This document shows, in pieces, positions 52,641 to 61,959 of a stretch of 64,000 nucleotides of DNA; position 1 is the stretch's first letter, and every line of letters begins with the position of its first letter. The DNA comes from Paraburkholderia caribensis (GTDB lineage Bacteria > Pseudomonadota > Gammaproteobacteria > Burkholderiales > Burkholderiaceae). The DNA lies in the NCBI RefSeq assembly GCF_002902945.1, contig NZ_CP026101.1, positions 1,550,001 through 1,614,000 of the forward strand, written 5' to 3'. The notes beneath the pieces were generated by a model, which saw nothing but the letters and a program-made list of their open reading frames with translations, was not told where the DNA came from and searched no databases. Position numbers and translations under genes: made by a program.

Positions 52641-52871
52641 AAATCACGAGCAAACCCAAACCCAAACCCAAACCCAAACCCGGCGCCCCCCGCACCGCTA
52701 TCCCCGGATATCCGTTAAGATACGACCGCGCAAAACCTTACACATCTATACGATCTCACCGCGCACCGCAACGCAGTTGCAACAACACCGAAACCTGAAT
52801 GCAACCCAGGTTGAAGCGCAAAAACAAGGCGGCGTCCGACCGCTAAAACCTTAAGAAGGGACCGACCCAGC
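52641..52871. other. Short repeat and promoter region of kgtP
   Basis: It begins with five AAACCC units, then a lower-GC stretch with promoter-like elements (for example TATACGAT near 52749). No gene. kgtP follows after AAGGGACC. Confidence 0.5.
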
Positions 52872-54167
52872 ATGACCGACACGACCATCTTTTCCCCCTC
52901 CGACACCCGGCGCCGCATCTTCGCGATCGTCGGCGCTTCGTCGGGCAATCTCGTCGAGTGGTTCGATTTCTACGTCTACTCGTTTTGCGCGTTGTACTTC
53001 GCGCCGGCATTCTTTCCGAAAGGCGACACCACGGCTCAACTGCTGAATACAGCGGGCGTGTTCGCTGCGGGCTTCCTGATGCGCCCGATCGGCGGCTGGT
53101 TCTTCGGACGTCTCGCGGACAAGCGCGGCCGCCGCTTCGCGATGATGGTGTCGGTGTTCATGATGTGCGGCGGCTCGCTCGTCATCGCCATGCTGCCGAC
53201 CTATGCGCAAATCGGCGCGCTCGCGCCCGCGTTGCTGCTGGTTGCGCGCCTGTTCCAGGGTTTGTCGGTGGGCGGCGAATACGGCACCAGCGCAACCTAC
53301 ATGAGTGAAGTCGCATTGAAGGGACGTCGTGGTTTCTTCGCGTCGTTCCAGTACGTGACGCTGATCGGCGGTCAACTGTTTGCGCTGCTCGTGCTCGTGA
53401 TCCTGCAGCAACTGCTGACCACGGAAGAACTCAAGGCCTGGGGCTGGCGCGTGCCGTTCGTAGTCGGCGCGCTTGCCGCACTGGTCGCGCTGTACCTGCG
53501 CCGGTCGCTCGACGAAACGACCACGGCCGAGACCCGTCAGCGCAAGGAAGCGGGCACGCTGCGCGGCATGTGGCAGCACAAGGGCGCGTTCTTCACGGTG
53601 CTCGGCTTCACGGCAGGCGGCTCGCTGATTTTCTACACGTTCACGACCTACATGCAAAAGTACCTCGTCAACACGGCGGGCATGCATGCAAAGACGGCCA
53701 GCAACGTGATGACGGGCGCACTCTTCGTGTACATGATCATGCAACCCGCGTTCGGCGCGCTGTCGGATCGCATCGGCCGCCGTCAGTCGATGCTGCTGTT
53801 CGGCTTCTTTGCGACGATCGGCACGGTGCCGCTGCTGCACGCGCTGAAAGACGTGACGAACCCTGTCATGGCGTTCGTGCTGGTCGTGATTGCGCTGGCC
53901 ATCGTGAGTTTCTATACGTCGATCAGCGGCCTCATCAAGGCCGAGATGTTCCCGCCCGAGGTGCGCGCGCTCGGCGTCGGCCTGTCATATGCCGTTGCCA
54001 ACGCGATCTTCGGCGGTTCGGCGGAATACGTCGCGCTGTGGCTCAAGCAGGCGGGCAGCGAGTCGATGTTCTACTGGTACGTGACCGCGCTGTGCGCGAT
54101 TGCCGGCCTCGTGTCGTTCCGCATGCGCGATCCGTCGAAGGTAGGGTATCTGCGCAACGAGCCGTAA
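52872..54167 (+). CDS. kgtP: Alpha-ketoglutarate permease (MHS family)
   Basis: A 431-residue 12-helix major facilitator of the metabolite:H+ symporter branch. IVGASSGNLVEWFDFYVYSF, GGWFFGRLADKRGRR and RLFQGLSVGGEYGTSATYMSE closely match E. coli KgtP as I remember it, over the whole length. It imports alpha-ketoglutarate with protons. It has its own terminator and no operon partner. Confidence 0.95.
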   Translation: MTDTTIFSPSDTRRRIFAIVGASSGNLVEWFDFYVYSFCALYFAPAFFPKGDTTAQLLNTAGVFAAGFLMRPIGGWFFGRLADKRGRRFAMMVSVFMMCGGSLVIAMLPTYAQIGALAPALLLVARLFQGLSVGGEYGTSATYMSEVALKGRRGFFASFQYVTLIGGQLFALLVLVILQQLLTTEELKAWGWRVPFVVGALAALVALYLRRSLDETTTAETRQRKEAGTLRGMWQHKGAFFTVLGFTAGGSLIFYTFTTYMQKYLVNTAGMHAKTASNVMTGALFVYMIMQPAFGALSDRIGRRQSMLLFGFFATIGTVPLLHALKDVTNPVMAFVLVVIALAIVSFYTSISGLIKAEMFPPEVRALGVGLSYAVANAIFGGSAEYVALWLKQAGSESMFYWYVTALCAIAGLVSFRMRDPSKVGYLRNEP

Positions 54168-54199
54168 TGCGTCCGGTCTGAAGCGAAGCTGAAATGCAA

Positions 54200-54230
54200 A
54201 AAGCGGCTCTTACAGAGAGCCGCTTTTTTT
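54200..54230 (+). terminator. Rho-independent terminator of kgtP
   Basis: An 11-bp stem AAAGCGGCTCT/AGAGCCGCTTT with a 5-nt loop, ending in seven T. It lies 33 nt past the kgtP stop, between two convergent genes, and could serve both directions. Confidence 0.92.
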
Positions 54231-54261
54231 ATGGTGCTTTCCACCGCTGCGCGAAAGACGC

Positions 54262-55242
54262 TCAGCGAAAGCGCGGCGCCGAAGGCGGCAATCCGCCGCG
54301 CCACCTCATTGCAACGAACGCGCGCGCGATCAACGACAGGTGATAGTAGAACCGCGCGTCGAAGCCATATGCATACGCATACGCATGCTCGAACGCCACG
54401 CGCAGCGCCGCAAGCGGCGCATCGTTCTTCGCGTACAGCGATACGACGATGGGCGCGAGCCTCCTCAACGCGAGCCGGCGGGCAGGTTCGAGCGACGCAT
54501 CGAGCCTGAGTGCCGTCACGAACTCGAAGGCCGTCCGCGAAGCGGCGAAGGCCGAACCGCGCGTGCTGTGCGAGATCGATACATCGGTTTTCCGGTAGTA
54601 CGACACATAGCGATGGAGGTAATACACCTGCGAAGCGGCAAGGCACAATTCCGAGCCGAACACGTAATCGCAGCACGTGCCCACGTCGTCGCGATAGCTG
54701 ATGCGCTTCACGAGGTCCGCATTCGCCATCCAGCCGTTGTTCGGAAACATCTGCACGAGACCCGTGCGCCCCGGCTGTTTTTGCAAGCCCTGCGCGCGCG
54801 CCGTGCGATGAAAGTCGGCATTCAGCGCCGCGCTTTTCGACGTATCGACGTTGCCTTGCGCATCCACTTCGTATTGATCCGCGAATGCGACTTCGAGTTG
54901 CGGATGCTGTTGCCACAGTTCCAGCAGACTCGCGATGCCGTCGCTGGCGAAGTAGTCGTCGTCGTGAATCAAGGCGATCTTGTCGCCGCTCGCGCGTGCG
55001 AAAAGACTCGCGACGTTACGCGCCTGACCGAGGGACGGCTCGTTCTTCACGTAGCGAATGCGTGCGTCCTGCGCATAGCGCGCTTCGATCAGCGCTTGGG
55101 TACGATGGTCGCTCGAATCGTCGCCGATCAGGATTTCGATGTTGGCATGGGTCTGAGCCAGACACGAGTCCAGACATTCGACGATCAGTTCAGGCCGATT
55201 GCAGGTCGGGACGCAAATGGAAACCTTGCAGGATGTCGTCAT
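54262..55242 (-). CDS. Family 2 glycosyltransferase
   Basis: A 326-residue GT-A-fold glycosyltransferase. VSICVPTCNRPELIVECLDSCLAQT is the GT2 N-terminus, and HDDDYF (Asp94-96) is the DxD nucleotide-sugar/metal site. It transfers a sugar to an unknown acceptor such as polysaccharide or a surface structure. No other polysaccharide gene is near. The ribosome binding site is weak. Confidence 0.9.
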   Translation of the reverse strand: MTTSCKVSICVPTCNRPELIVECLDSCLAQTHANIEILIGDDSSDHRTQALIEARYAQDARIRYVKNEPSLGQARNVASLFARASGDKIALIHDDDYFASDGIASLLELWQQHPQLEVAFADQYEVDAQGNVDTSKSAALNADFHRTARAQGLQKQPGRTGLVQMFPNNGWMANADLVKRISYRDDVGTCCDYVFGSELCLAASQVYYLHRYVSYYRKTDVSISHSTRGSAFAASRTAFEFVTALRLDASLEPARRLALRRLAPIVVSLYAKNDAPLAALRVAFEHAYAYAYGFDARFYYHLSLIARAFVAMRWRGGLPPSAPRFR

Positions 55243-55511
55243 TGTTTTCCGCTCGCTCCATTAAACGGATGCAGCGAACGCTTCACATTACGAAATCTTT
55301 CGCTGCAAGCGGAAAGGTAGATGAAGGGGGAGAAAAAATAACCAGAAATAATTCAGTAAAAAATGCGGGGCGCGTCCAGTCGAACGGCACACAATGCGTA
55401 GACCGCATCGAAAAACATGCGGCGGCTCTGCAAAATGTGCAGGCCACCGCATTTCTTGCCGCAAATGACCGCGCTCGCGCGCGATCTGGTACCAGAGCAA
55501 TACCGGCCAAA
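55243..55511. other. Lower-GC intergenic stretch
   Basis: About 270 bp with an AT-rich patch (about 55300-55360) unlike its surroundings. I see no gene. It may hold the promoter of the glycosyltransferase gene. Confidence 0.4.
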
Positions 55512-55700
55512 TCAGCCGACGGAAGGCTCGCCCTCGCCGGGCTTCTTGCCGGGCCGATCGGCGGGCGACCGCTTGCGGTCATCGTCGTGACGTTCGGGCA
55601 TCTTGCTGTTTTCGTTGTCGCTGTGAACCGGGGGCTTGGGATGTTCGATGTCGCCGCCCGGGCTGGTCGTGGCTGCTTTTTGCTGCTTTTCGCTACTCAT
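55512..55700 (-). CDS. Small hydrophilic disordered protein
   Basis: A 62-residue protein dominated by Pro, Asp, Glu, Lys, Arg and Ser, with no hydrophobic core, so it is probably intrinsically disordered (PADRPGKKPGEGEPSVG end). The GAGGGAG before the ATG is strong. Such short charged proteins are often stress-linked, but I recognise no family. It is divergent from the next small gene by about 115 bp. Confidence 0.65.
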   Translation of the reverse strand: MSSEKQQKAATTSPGGDIEHPKPPVHSDNENSKMPERHDDDRKRSPADRPGKKPGEGEPSVG

Positions 55701-55815
55701 GAGACGCTCCCTCTGACAATGCCTGTCGATGATCGAGCAATTGCCGCTCCCGTCTCGCCATTGATAGACTCACCGCAGGCGCCAATCATTAAAAACAGCC
55801 TGACGGAGACAAACT

Positions 55816-56046
55816 ATGAGCAAAATCGCGTTTCAGGATTTCGAACGCCAGGTCTTGCAACGCCACATGATCCGCGGACACGTATACGAGAATGCCGCGG
55901 CGCTCGTCGACCGCGCGAACGCGTGGCTCGCCGAGCACAACGTCGATGTCATCAACGTCGAAAGCCTGTCGACGTTCGGTTCTGGCGACGATACGAGCGT
56001 GAGCCACTGGTATTCGGGTATCCGCGTCTGGTATCGGGTCGAATAG
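55816..56046 (+). CDS. Small conserved-looking protein of unknown function
   Basis: A 76-residue soluble protein: an N-terminal helix pair (FQDFERQVLQRHMIRGHVYENAAALVDRANAWL) and C-terminal strands (VDVINVESLST, SGIRVWYRVE). A GGAGAC ribosome binding site precedes the ATG. I do not recognise a domain, but the composition is that of a compact folded protein. Confidence 0.7.
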   Translation: MSKIAFQDFERQVLQRHMIRGHVYENAAALVDRANAWLAEHNVDVINVESLSTFGSGDDTSVSHWYSGIRVWYRVE

Positions 56047-56077
56047 CGTTGCGGGGCGCGCCGCGTGAACAATCGCG

Positions 56078-56542
56078 CTACTTGCCCGAGACCACCAGCT
56101 TCACCTTGTTCGCGCCCGCAGGCATGGCGGTGATCTGCGTGCGCGTTTCGCGCGGACCGATATAGAAGTGCTGGCGAGCAGGCGAATTCACGTCATGCGT
56201 GGCGTCGGGCAGGCACGAGGCGATATCCGCCGCAACAGCCTGCAACGCCGCCGTGCCCGATCCTGCGCCGCCGCTCGGCGTCCATGAGCATTCGTAGCTG
56301 CCTTTGGCCGCGCCGCATTGCGCGTCCGCGCCGTAGGGCTGCGCGACGCCTTTGCCGTCCTCCGGCGTCAGTTGGGAAAAGCCCGCCGGCGCCGCCGCGA
56401 CGATGCGCTTGAGCGCCGTGCAGGGGTTGGGGGCGTCGTCGGCGTGCGCCGATAGCGGCACCGACGTCGCGCATGCGAGCGCGGTGATGATGAGCATCCC
56501 GTGGAGGGGATGGATGCGACGGGCGCGTCGGCTCGGGTGCAT
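56078..56542 (-). CDS. Exported protein of unknown function
   Basis: A 154-residue protein with a signal peptide (start MHPSRRARRIHPLHG, hydrophobic LIITALACATSVPLSAHA). The mature part has four Cys (for example NPCTALKR, AQCGAAKGSYECSW, ASCLPDA) that could form two disulfides in the periplasm. AAGGAGA precedes the ATG; the frame is open far upstream inside the MFS gene but that is a shadow. No family recognised. Confidence 0.75.
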   Translation of the reverse strand: MHPSRRARRIHPLHGMLIITALACATSVPLSAHADDAPNPCTALKRIVAAAPAGFSQLTPEDGKGVAQPYGADAQCGAAKGSYECSWTPSGGAGSGTAALQAVAADIASCLPDATHDVNSPARQHFYIGPRETRTQITAMPAGANKVKLVVSGK

Positions 56543-56685
56543 GTGCGTCTCCTTGGCATGGATGGCCGCGGAGCGTGCGTTCGCAGCCGATCTGCCCAGC
56601 ACTGTGCAATGAACGCGCCTGATCGCTCTGGCGCGCCGCAAGCACCTGGCAGGCGCGACATGCCGCGCACAGCAGAAGCACGACG

Positions 56686-58017
56686 TCAGGCCGTCGCTTC
56701 GTGATGTTCTTCGCGTTCCAGCGAGCGTGTTCGGCGCAATTCCGGAAACAGCTTCATCCACAGCAGCGCGATCGCGATCGTCGCGCATCCGCCGACGAGC
56801 ACGGCCGTTTGCGCGCCCCACCAGCCCGCCGTCACCCCCGACTCGAACTCGCCAAGCTGATTCGACGTGCCGATGAACAGCGAATTGACGGCGCTGACCC
56901 GGCCGAGCATGTCGTCGGGCGTGCGCAATTGCACGAGCGACAGCCGCACGACCACGCTGATCACATCCGATGCGCCGAGCGCCATCAGCGCAAGCAGCGA
57001 CACGATGAACGAATGCGACAGTCCGAATACGAGCGTTGCGATGCCGAACGCGATCACGCCACCGAACATCGCCGCGCCGGGCCGCTTGCGCAACGGGAAA
57101 TGCGCGAGCCAGATCGTGCCGCCGAGCGCGCCGACAGCTGATGCGGATCGCAGCAGGCCGAGGCCGAGCGGCCCGGCGTGCAGCACGTCGCGCGCGAAGA
57201 TCGGCAGCAACGCGGTCGCGCCGCCGAACAGCACCGCGAACAGATCGAGCGACAGCGCGCCGAGAATCACCGGCTGGCTGCGGATGAAACGCACGCCTGA
57301 AAACACCGATTCGAGCGTCACGGGCGCGCGCGGGACGGGCTTCGTGCGCAGCGGGATCGTGCTGACGGCAGCGGACGCCAGCGCGAACGACAGCGTGCAC
57401 GCGAGATACGCCGCGCCCGGCCCGATGCCGTAGAGGAGGCCGCCAAGCGCCGGCCCGCCGATCTGCGCGGCCTGGTTCGCGGAGGTGGCCCACGCGGTCG
57501 CCTGCGAGAGTTGCGCGCGCGGCACGACCCCGGGCAACAGCGACGCCACAGCGGGCGACTCGAACGCGCGCGCCGCGCCGACACAGGCGGCGAGCACGTA
57601 GATCACGGGTGCGCTGATCCAGCCGCCGAACGTGCCCCACGCGAACAGGGCGGCAGCCACGCATTCGAGCCCCTGGCAGATCGACGCGATGCGCCGCCGG
57701 TCGTAGCGGTCCGCGACCTGGCCGACGACGAGCGTCAGCACGAACATCGGCAGGAACTGCGCGAGGCCGACCAGACCGAGCGCGAATGCGCTGTGGGTGA
57801 GGGCGTAGATGTGCCAGCCCATCGCGACGGCGAGCATCTGGAACGACAGCGACGACAGTACGCGCGTACACCAGAAGCGCTGGAATGCCGTCTGTCGGGG
57901 CAGGCTGATTTCGGGTTCATGGCCCGCCTCTTCGACGAGCTTGCCGAACGCGTCGGGGGCGGTGGGGGAGGTGTTCGGGGCGACCTGTTCGCTGGTGTCG
58001 GCGGGTGGTGTTTTCAT
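56686..58017 (-). CDS. MFS exporter (EntS-like)
   Basis: A 443-residue 12-helix major facilitator. FWCTRVLSSLSFQMLAVAMGWHIYALTHS, GQVADRYDRRRI (loop 2-3) and the GGPALGGLLYGIGPGAAY segment resemble the EntS/enterobactin-exporter-like group. It probably exports a small molecule; no siderophore genes are near, so the substrate is open. I chose ATG 58015-58017; upstream in-frame codons look non-coding. It is divergent from the MscS gene. Confidence 0.9.
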   Translation of the reverse strand: MKTPPADTSEQVAPNTSPTAPDAFGKLVEEAGHEPEISLPRQTAFQRFWCTRVLSSLSFQMLAVAMGWHIYALTHSAFALGLVGLAQFLPMFVLTLVVGQVADRYDRRRIASICQGLECVAAALFAWGTFGGWISAPVIYVLAACVGAARAFESPAVASLLPGVVPRAQLSQATAWATSANQAAQIGGPALGGLLYGIGPGAAYLACTLSFALASAAVSTIPLRTKPVPRAPVTLESVFSGVRFIRSQPVILGALSLDLFAVLFGGATALLPIFARDVLHAGPLGLGLLRSASAVGALGGTIWLAHFPLRKRPGAAMFGGVIAFGIATLVFGLSHSFIVSLLALMALGASDVISVVVRLSLVQLRTPDDMLGRVSAVNSLFIGTSNQLGEFESGVTAGWWGAQTAVLVGGCATIAIALLWMKLFPELRRTRSLEREEHHEATA

Positions 58018-58284
58018 CGTTAGATGGATCGTCGTCCCATATGACGGGCACGATTTCCGTCGTGCATGCGCGCCTGCGCTCAGGCACCGCATTTGCACGC
58101 GCATTGGTGGAAATAGAGCAACGGAACTGGCGTGTTCTGTCGACGCTTCGTTCGGGCCGCCAAGTGTAGAGCAAGTCAGCCCCGCTTGCCGCGTCGCGCC
58201 CGCAGGCGTCCGGCATGACCCGTTACGCGGTATTACGGTGACGTTGCGCTGCACCTTTCAAACGACCTATATGAACGCTTGACC

Positions 58285-59154
58285 ATGGATGATCTGCTCG
58301 CCCGTATGTTTCATCTGCAACCATCGCTGCTCGTATCCCTGACGCATGACCTGATGCATGCGGGCGTGGCGATTCTGATCCTGATTGCCGGCTGGTGGCT
58401 GTCCAACCGGCTCGGCGTGCTGCTGTCGAGGGCCATGTCGCGCACGCACGCGGACCCGACGCTCGCGCCGATGATCAACGCGATCGGCACATGGACCGTG
58501 CGCGTGCTAGTGCTGTTCGCGGCGCTCAGCGAAGTCGGCGTCGCGACGGCGAGCGTGCTGGCCGTGCTCGGCGCGGCCGGTCTGGCTATCGGCCTCGCGC
58601 TCCAAGGCACACTGCAGAATATTGCAGCCGGAATTATGTTGCTGATGCTGCGGCCATTTCGTGCCGGCGACGTGATCGAAGGCACCGGTGCGACGGCGGG
58701 TATCGTGCGGGAAGTGGGGCTATTCACGACGCGTATCGAGCGCAGCGACGGTAATGCCGTTTTCGTGCCGAACAGCCAGATCTGGAGCAATCCCGTGATC
58801 AATTACAGCAGCGGCGGCACGCAGCGCGTCGAAGTGAAGGTGGACATTGCGCAGCGCAAGGACGTTGCCTGCGCGATCGAGGCGCTGAAGAAGATGATCG
58901 CGAGCGATCCGCGCGTGCTCGGCGGCACGACGCTCGCGCCCGTCGTGACGGCAGCCGATTACCAGCGCGAGGGCGGTGCGGCGGTGCGGGTCGCTGTCTG
59001 GGTCAGTGGCGCGGACGCTCAACTCGCTGCCGACGATATGCGCGATCGTGCGCGGACCGTGCTGGAAGAGGCGGGCTGCAAGACAGCCGACGCTGCCCGC
59101 GGGCAGCGTGCGCAGACGATGCGTGCGCGCCAGTCTGAGACGCCTTTCGCTTGA
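58285..59154 (+). CDS. MscS-type small-conductance mechanosensitive channel
   Basis: A 289-residue membrane protein. Three N-terminal helices lead into the pore/beta region AAGLAIGLALQGTLQNIAAGIMLLMLRPFRAGD, the MscS signature, then FVPNSQIWSNPVINYS. It opens on membrane tension to release solutes during osmotic downshock. The C-terminal tail is longer and more polar than the core. The region between it and the MFS gene (267 bp) should hold both promoters. Confidence 0.94.
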   Translation: MDDLLARMFHLQPSLLVSLTHDLMHAGVAILILIAGWWLSNRLGVLLSRAMSRTHADPTLAPMINAIGTWTVRVLVLFAALSEVGVATASVLAVLGAAGLAIGLALQGTLQNIAAGIMLLMLRPFRAGDVIEGTGATAGIVREVGLFTTRIERSDGNAVFVPNSQIWSNPVINYSSGGTQRVEVKVDIAQRKDVACAIEALKKMIASDPRVLGGTTLAPVVTAADYQREGGAAVRVAVWVSGADAQLAADDMRDRARTVLEEAGCKTADAARGQRAQTMRARQSETPFA

Positions 59155-59435
59155 TAGCCAGCCGCCCGGCCCGCGCCGTTTGACCGGGGTCGGGCCGAAG
59201 ACGCGCCTTATCATCCACATACCTCGGCCTGCGCCAATTGGCGTGCGGCACGCACCTTTTCATCGCGAGATCTGCCCGTTTTCTGAGCCTTCCCCCGCGA
59301 CTTTGCCATTTTCCGAAGCCACACGGTGTGCACGCGAGCGTGCATTTCCGCGCTGGCATGTTGCAAAGCCGCAATTTGGCCTAGGTACAAACCCTAGTAT
59401 TGAGATAAAATGGCGGCTTACAGGAAGAGATTGTC

Positions 59436-59648
59436 ATGTCGCCCCGTTTTCAGATCTTTGAAAAAATTGCCTTTTCGCTGGTCGTGATGTCCGCCGTGCT
59501 GTGCTCCGGCTATATCGCGTGGGAAACCTCGCCAGGTTTCCAGGACGCAGTGCATGCGAGTGCTGCGGCCGTACGCTGGAGCGGCGACTACTCGTTCATC
59601 TGCGCATCGACGGCGACTAACGCCTGCGACCAGCTGCCCGTCGACTGA
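59436..59648 (+). CDS. Small single-pass membrane protein
   Basis: A 70-residue protein with one hydrophobic segment (IAFSLVVMSAVLCSGYIAW) after a short Arg/Lys-containing start, then a polar tail with two Cys (FICASTATNACDQ). The tail probably faces the periplasm and may form a disulfide. AGGAAGAG lies upstream, and GATAAAAT near 59404 could be a -10. No family recognised. Confidence 0.7.
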   Translation: MSPRFQIFEKIAFSLVVMSAVLCSGYIAWETSPGFQDAVHASAAAVRWSGDYSFICASTATNACDQLPVD

Positions 59649-59952
59649 CTCCTCGACGCCGAACGGCATACTAAGCTGGCGCGTCTCTCGACGCAGGCCA
59701 GCGAGCAGCGTCGCGTAATTTTCACTCCTTCCGTCCGACTTTTTTTCAACGCACCAGCCCGCCTTCCGGCGTGAGCTGCGTCCCGCCTCGAAACTGCATC
59801 GGGAATGCCGCTTGCTTTCTATAAGCGGCTGGGCTTCGTCTGTCGCCACGACACGCGGCCCGCGCCATCGACAACCGTCGTCGCAGCCCGTCGCGCATCT
59901 CGCTCCGGACTGCACGGTCCAGAACAATTCCGATGCATTCAGGAGCCGCGCC

Positions 59953-60216
59953 ATGACGCCCGCCACCCGCTATGAAATGCAGATCCTGCAAACGGACATG
60001 CGCATGCTGATCGCCGTCGACGACACTGCAATCGAATTCATTCCCGGCACGTCGGCAAGCGGTGACATCGCGGGCAAGCCCTATGCGGTGCTGCACACGG
60101 ATTCGCTCGCCACGCTGAGCGGCTGGCGCGAGGTGATGCAGGCAGGCGGTCGCCCGCATCGGCTCGTCAATACGGCCTATGGCTACCGTCAGGAAGTCAA
60201 CAATCCCGACTGGTAA
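59953..60216 (+). CDS. Small soluble protein of unknown function
   Basis: An 87-residue protein with alternating hydrophobic residues (YEMQILQTDMRMLIAVDDTAIEFIPG) suggesting a mostly beta fold. A clear AGGAG precedes the ATG at 59953. It lies 63 bp before the cardiolipin-synthase gene and may share its transcript. I recognise no domain. Confidence 0.68.
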   Translation: MTPATRYEMQILQTDMRMLIAVDDTAIEFIPGTSASGDIAGKPYAVLHTDSLATLSGWREVMQAGGRPHRLVNTAYGYRQEVNNPDW

Positions 60217-60279
60217 AGCCACCGTTGAGGCGCGCGCCAACGCGCCACGCTCCGGCTCCTCCACCGCTAAACGCGGCGC

Positions 60280-61542
60280 ATGCTGACGATCCTGCTCACG
60301 GCCGTCGTCACGCTCGTCGTCGTGCTCGCGATCGCCAATCTGTCGACGGGCGAAAAGAAGATCGAGCACAAGATCGAGCGCCGGTACGGCAGCGACGATC
60401 CCCAGTTCATCCGCTCGATGGGCCTGCTGCTGGGGCCGCCCGTCACATCCGGCAACCGCTTCGAGGTGCTCGTCAACGGCGACGAGATTTTCCCGTCGAT
60501 GCTCGAAGGTATTGCCAGCGCGCAGAAAACTATCACCTTCGAAACGTTCATCTACTGGTCCGGCGCGATCGGCGAGCAGATCGCCCGCGCGTTGTCGGAG
60601 AAGGCGCGCGCGGGCGTTGCAGTGCATGTGCTGCTCGACTGGGTTGGATCGCAGAAGATGGACCGGCACTATCTGCAGATGCTCAAAGATGCCGGCGCTG
60701 AAGTGATCCAGTACCACAAGCCGCACTGGACCGGGCTTGGCCGTATGAACGACCGCACCCACCGCAAGCTGCTGGTGATCGACGGACGCATCGGCTTCAC
60801 GGGCGGCGTCGGCATCGCGCAGGAATGGACAGGACATGCACAGGACGACATGCACTGGCGCGATTCGCATTTTCGCGTGATGGGTCCTGTGGTCGGCCAC
60901 ATGCAGGCCGTCTTCATGGACAACTGGATCAAGGCGACCGGCAACGTACTGCATGGACCCGACTATTTTCCTGAAGCGGATGAAGCCGGCGATGGCCTTG
61001 CGCACATGTTCAGCAGTTCACCGTCCGGCGGCAGCGACGACATGCAGCTGATGTATCTGATGGCGATCACGGCGGCGACGCATTCGATCCATCTTGCGAG
61101 CGCCTATTTCGTGCCTGACCGGTTGACGATCAACGCAATCGTCGAGGCCGCGAAGCGAGGCGTCGACGTGCGCATACTCACGCCCGGCAGGCACATCGAC
61201 ACGCATACCGTGCGCGAGGCGTCGCGTGCATGCTGGGGACCGTTGCTCGAAGCAGGCGTGCAGATGTTCGAGTATCAACCGACGATGTTCCACGTCAAGC
61301 TGCTGGTCGTCGACGAATACCTCGTGTCGGTCGGCTCGACCAATTTCGATTCACGCTCGTTCAAGCTGAACGACGAAGCCAACCTCAACATCTATGACAC
61401 GGCGTTCGCGTGCCGTCAGACGCAGATCTTCGCCGACGATCTCGCCAACTCCAGATGCGTGACGCTCGACGACTGGAACAGCCGGCCATGGACGAGGAAA
61501 CTCGTCGATCGCGCGGTCGCGCTGCTCGATTCCCAACTTTGA
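60280..61542 (+). CDS. Phospholipase-D-type cardiolipin synthase
   Basis: A 420-residue protein with one N-terminal membrane helix and two HKD motifs: His161-Lys163-Asp168 (THRKLLVIDG) and His338-Lys340-Asp345 (FHVKLLVVDE). This is the layout of bacterial cardiolipin synthases of the ClsB/YbhO type, which join phosphatidyl groups. It should act at the cytoplasmic membrane face. Both active-site motifs are intact. Confidence 0.92.
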   Translation: MLTILLTAVVTLVVVLAIANLSTGEKKIEHKIERRYGSDDPQFIRSMGLLLGPPVTSGNRFEVLVNGDEIFPSMLEGIASAQKTITFETFIYWSGAIGEQIARALSEKARAGVAVHVLLDWVGSQKMDRHYLQMLKDAGAEVIQYHKPHWTGLGRMNDRTHRKLLVIDGRIGFTGGVGIAQEWTGHAQDDMHWRDSHFRVMGPVVGHMQAVFMDNWIKATGNVLHGPDYFPEADEAGDGLAHMFSSSPSGGSDDMQLMYLMAITAATHSIHLASAYFVPDRLTINAIVEAAKRGVDVRILTPGRHIDTHTVREASRACWGPLLEAGVQMFEYQPTMFHVKLLVVDEYLVSVGSTNFDSRSFKLNDEANLNIYDTAFACRQTQIFADDLANSRCVTLDDWNSRPWTRKLVDRAVALLDSQL

Positions 61543-61823
61543 CGTGCAAGCCTGGGCGCATGACGCCCGCGCGATCCACGCGTGACGGCGCCCGCATGCA
61601 TCGGCGGCGCGCGCTCGGGCGGATCGCCTGCGGGCGGCTCCTGGCTGGGCGGCGCGCGGTCCGGTTCACGCCCCGGAATGGGTGGCGAACCCGGGTCCGG
61701 ATCGGGATCGTCGTCGGGTGGCGGCGCCGGATCGGGTTCGACCTCGGGTGGCATGGGCGTATGCAGTCGGTTGCGGATGCGAGTCGATGAAATGGAAAAC
61801 ACTGGAAACGCGGTCGGGTTCAT
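61416..61823 (-). CDS. Possible Pro/Asp-rich protein, antisense overlap with cls
   Basis: A 135-codon frame starting MNPTAFPVFSISSTRIRNRL followed by a Pro/Asp/Glu-rich tract (PPDDDPDPDPG). It overlaps the 3' end of the cardiolipin-synthase gene by 127 nt in antisense. A GAGAGAT lies upstream. The opening residues look coding and recall small proline-rich proteins I associate with Burkholderia; the C-terminal part over cls looks like shadow. It may be a real gene with a shorter end or a frameshift. Confidence 0.42.
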   Translation of the reverse strand: MNPTAFPVFSISSTRIRNRLHTPMPPEVEPDPAPPPDDDPDPDPGSPPIPGREPDRAPPSQEPPAGDPPERAPPMHAGAVTRGSRGRHAPRLARQSWESSSATARSTSFLVHGRLFQSSSVTHLELARSSAKICV

Positions 61824-61959
61824 CGTGTGGATCTCTCGGATGCAGTTCGATACACCGACGTAGTTCCGCAATGCATGTGCCATCCATGTCTAGCGTCGCA
61901 ATGAATGTCAGGAGCAGGCGTCCTGCAAGATAGTTCAACGCGCACGATAGTGCATCGTG

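Noticed and set aside
56543..57871. Long in-frame upstream extension of the 56078-56542 exported protein
   Set aside because: It runs antisense-frame through the MFS gene on the same strand; the signal peptide and AAGGAGA fix the start at 56542.
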